Shown here one piece after another: positions 32,894 to 33,694 of a DNA stretch of 33,694 nucleotides. Below the pieces are notes generated by a model. The model made no database searches and was not told where the DNA came from. It was given only the letters and a program-made list of their open reading frames with translations. A program made the position numbers and the translations under genes. The stretch is from positions 1 to 33,694 of the forward strand of contig JH600062.1 in assembly GCA_000245075.1 (NCBI GenBank), in the 5' to 3' direction. This DNA comes from Acetobacteraceae bacterium AT-5844. GTDB taxonomy: Bacteria > Pseudomonadota > Alphaproteobacteria > Acetobacterales > Acetobacteraceae. Numbering within the stretch: the first letter of the stretch is position 1; each line of letters opens with the position of its first letter.

Positions 32894-33655
32894 ATGCGTG
32901 AGAACAAGATCCGTACACTCTGGGCACAGGACAAGGCCGTGGTGAATGGCTGGCTTGCCATTCCCAGCGTCTTTTCCGCCGAGGTGATGGCGCATGCGGG
33001 GTGGGATTCGCTGACCATCGACATGCAGCATGGCGCTGTCGATTACGGCGCAGCCCTCACCATGCTGACGGCCATTTCCACCACCGACACGGTGCCCGTT
33101 GTGCGCGTGCCCTGGCTCGATGCCGGCATCATCATGAAGATGCTTGATGCCGGCGCCTACGGCATCATCTGCCCGATGATCAACAGCCGCGCGGATGCGG
33201 AGCTCTTCGTCTCCTCCCTGCGCTACCCGCCGCGTGGCCAGCGCAGTTTCGGCCCCATCCGCGCCTCGCTCTACGCAGGCGCCGGCTACGCCACGCAGGC
33301 GAACGACACGGTGGTGGGCCTGGCGATGTTCGAGACAAAGCAGGCGCTCGACAATCTGGACGACATCCTCTCCGTCGAAGGACTCGATGCCGTTTATATC
33401 GGCCCGGCGGATCTCTCCCTCGCCCTTGGCTGCACCCCGCAATTCGACCAGACCGAGAAGCCGGTGGTGGAAGCCATCGAGCTGATCCTGCGCAAGGCGC
33501 GGGAGCATGGCGTGGTGCCCTGCATCCACAACGGCAGCGCGGCCTATGCGCGGCAGATGGTGGAAAAGGGCTTCCGCTTCGTCACCGTCGCATCGGACGC
33601 GCGCCTCATGGCCGCCGCCGCGGGCAAGGCCATCAGCGAAACGCGCGGCGCGTAG
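32894..33655 (+). CDS. HpcH/HpaI family class II aldolase
   Basis: Metal-dependent pyruvate aldolase of 253 residues that cleaves 4-hydroxy-2-keto acids to pyruvate and an aldehyde. Catalytic and metal residues can be seen: H46 in TIDMQHGAVD, R71 in VVRVPWLD (pyruvate binding), E147 in LAMFETKQALDN and D173 in YIGPADLS. Start ATG 32894 has GAGAGGA at 32876-32882; the frame is open to 32774 and ATG 32870 is an alternative without a ribosome binding site. No hydroxyphenylacetate or other catabolic genes are beside it, so the physiological substrate is unknown. A hairpin follows at 33670. Confidence 0.93.
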   Translation: MRENKIRTLWAQDKAVVNGWLAIPSVFSAEVMAHAGWDSLTIDMQHGAVDYGAALTMLTAISTTDTVPVVRVPWLDAGIIMKMLDAGAYGIICPMINSRADAELFVSSLRYPPRGQRSFGPIRASLYAGAGYATQANDTVVGLAMFETKQALDNLDDILSVEGLDAVYIGPADLSLALGCTPQFDQTEKPVVEAIELILRKAREHGVVPCIHNGSAAYARQMVEKGFRFVTVASDARLMAAAAGKAISETRGA

Positions 33656-33669
33656 GATGGAAGGAAGGC

Positions 33670-33687
33670 TGGGGAAAGAATTCCCCA
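33670..33687 (+). terminator. Probable terminator hairpin after the aldolase gene
   Basis: TGGGGAA/TTCCCCA with loop AGAA, 14 bases after the stop. The window ends 7 bases later, so any T-run cannot be seen. Confidence 0.5.
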
Positions 33688-33694
33688 TCAAACG

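Overview
The window is high-GC bacterial DNA with dense, mostly single-gene or two-gene transcription units. Gene content (large PuuE-type allantoinase, TAXI-type TRAP binding protein, DUF983, COG0523 GTPase beside a WD40 protein, HrcA, ScoAB-type CoA transferase) and codon use suggest an alphaproteobacterium, most likely of the Acetobacteraceae (Roseomonas-like). That placement is an inference from composition and family knowledge; no rRNA is present to confirm it.

Layout. 1-5434 (+): the end of a surface-polysaccharide cluster, with a GT4 glycosyltransferase cut by the window edge, a FlaA1/WbpM-type membrane nucleotide-sugar dehydratase, a UDP-sugar 6-dehydrogenase and a DegT-type aminotransferase. 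Together these would make and transfer an amino-uronic sugar. 5725-6137 (-): two tiny overlapping membrane-protein genes, divergent from hrcA (6337-7440, +). 7500-9485 (-): a BCCT transporter. 9791-13755 (+): a glutathione S-transferase, a COG0523 GTPase translationally coupled to a WD40 protein, and an aldo/keto reductase. 14035-15831 (-): adenine deaminase, downstream of tRNA-Ala(GGC), which has a clear promoter and terminator. 16185-17689 (+): the two subunits of a 3-oxoacid CoA-transferase, separated by a strong hairpin. 17893-19059 (-): a secreted beta-propeller protein. 19632-21836 (+): pnp. 22075-25274 (+): a nitronate-monooxygenase-like protein, DoxX, DUF983 and DUF3891 proteins, several separated by good terminators. 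25345-28813 (-): a P2-type cation ATPase followed by a CBS-BON protein. 29265-31675 (-): an orphan TAXI binding protein coupled to a membrane-anchored Sel1/TPR-like protein. 31852-32775 (-): allantoinase PuuE. 32894-33655 (+): an HpcH/HpaI aldolase.

The most unusual signal is a dispersed noncoding element of about 255-265 bp, present in three full copies (5448-5710, 10449-10710, 13765-14018) and two fragments (17717-17739, 19223-19274). Each full copy starts 9-25 bases after the stop codon of a plus-strand gene and lies in the same orientation. It carries five hairpins whose arms change in a compensatory way between copies, so the fold, and not a coding frame, appears to be conserved. The second candidate for something undescribed is the TAXI/Sel1-like pair, which could be a transmembrane sensing module and not a transporter part.

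Metabolically, adenine deaminase and PuuE point to use of purines as nitrogen source, although the enzymes between them are not in the window.
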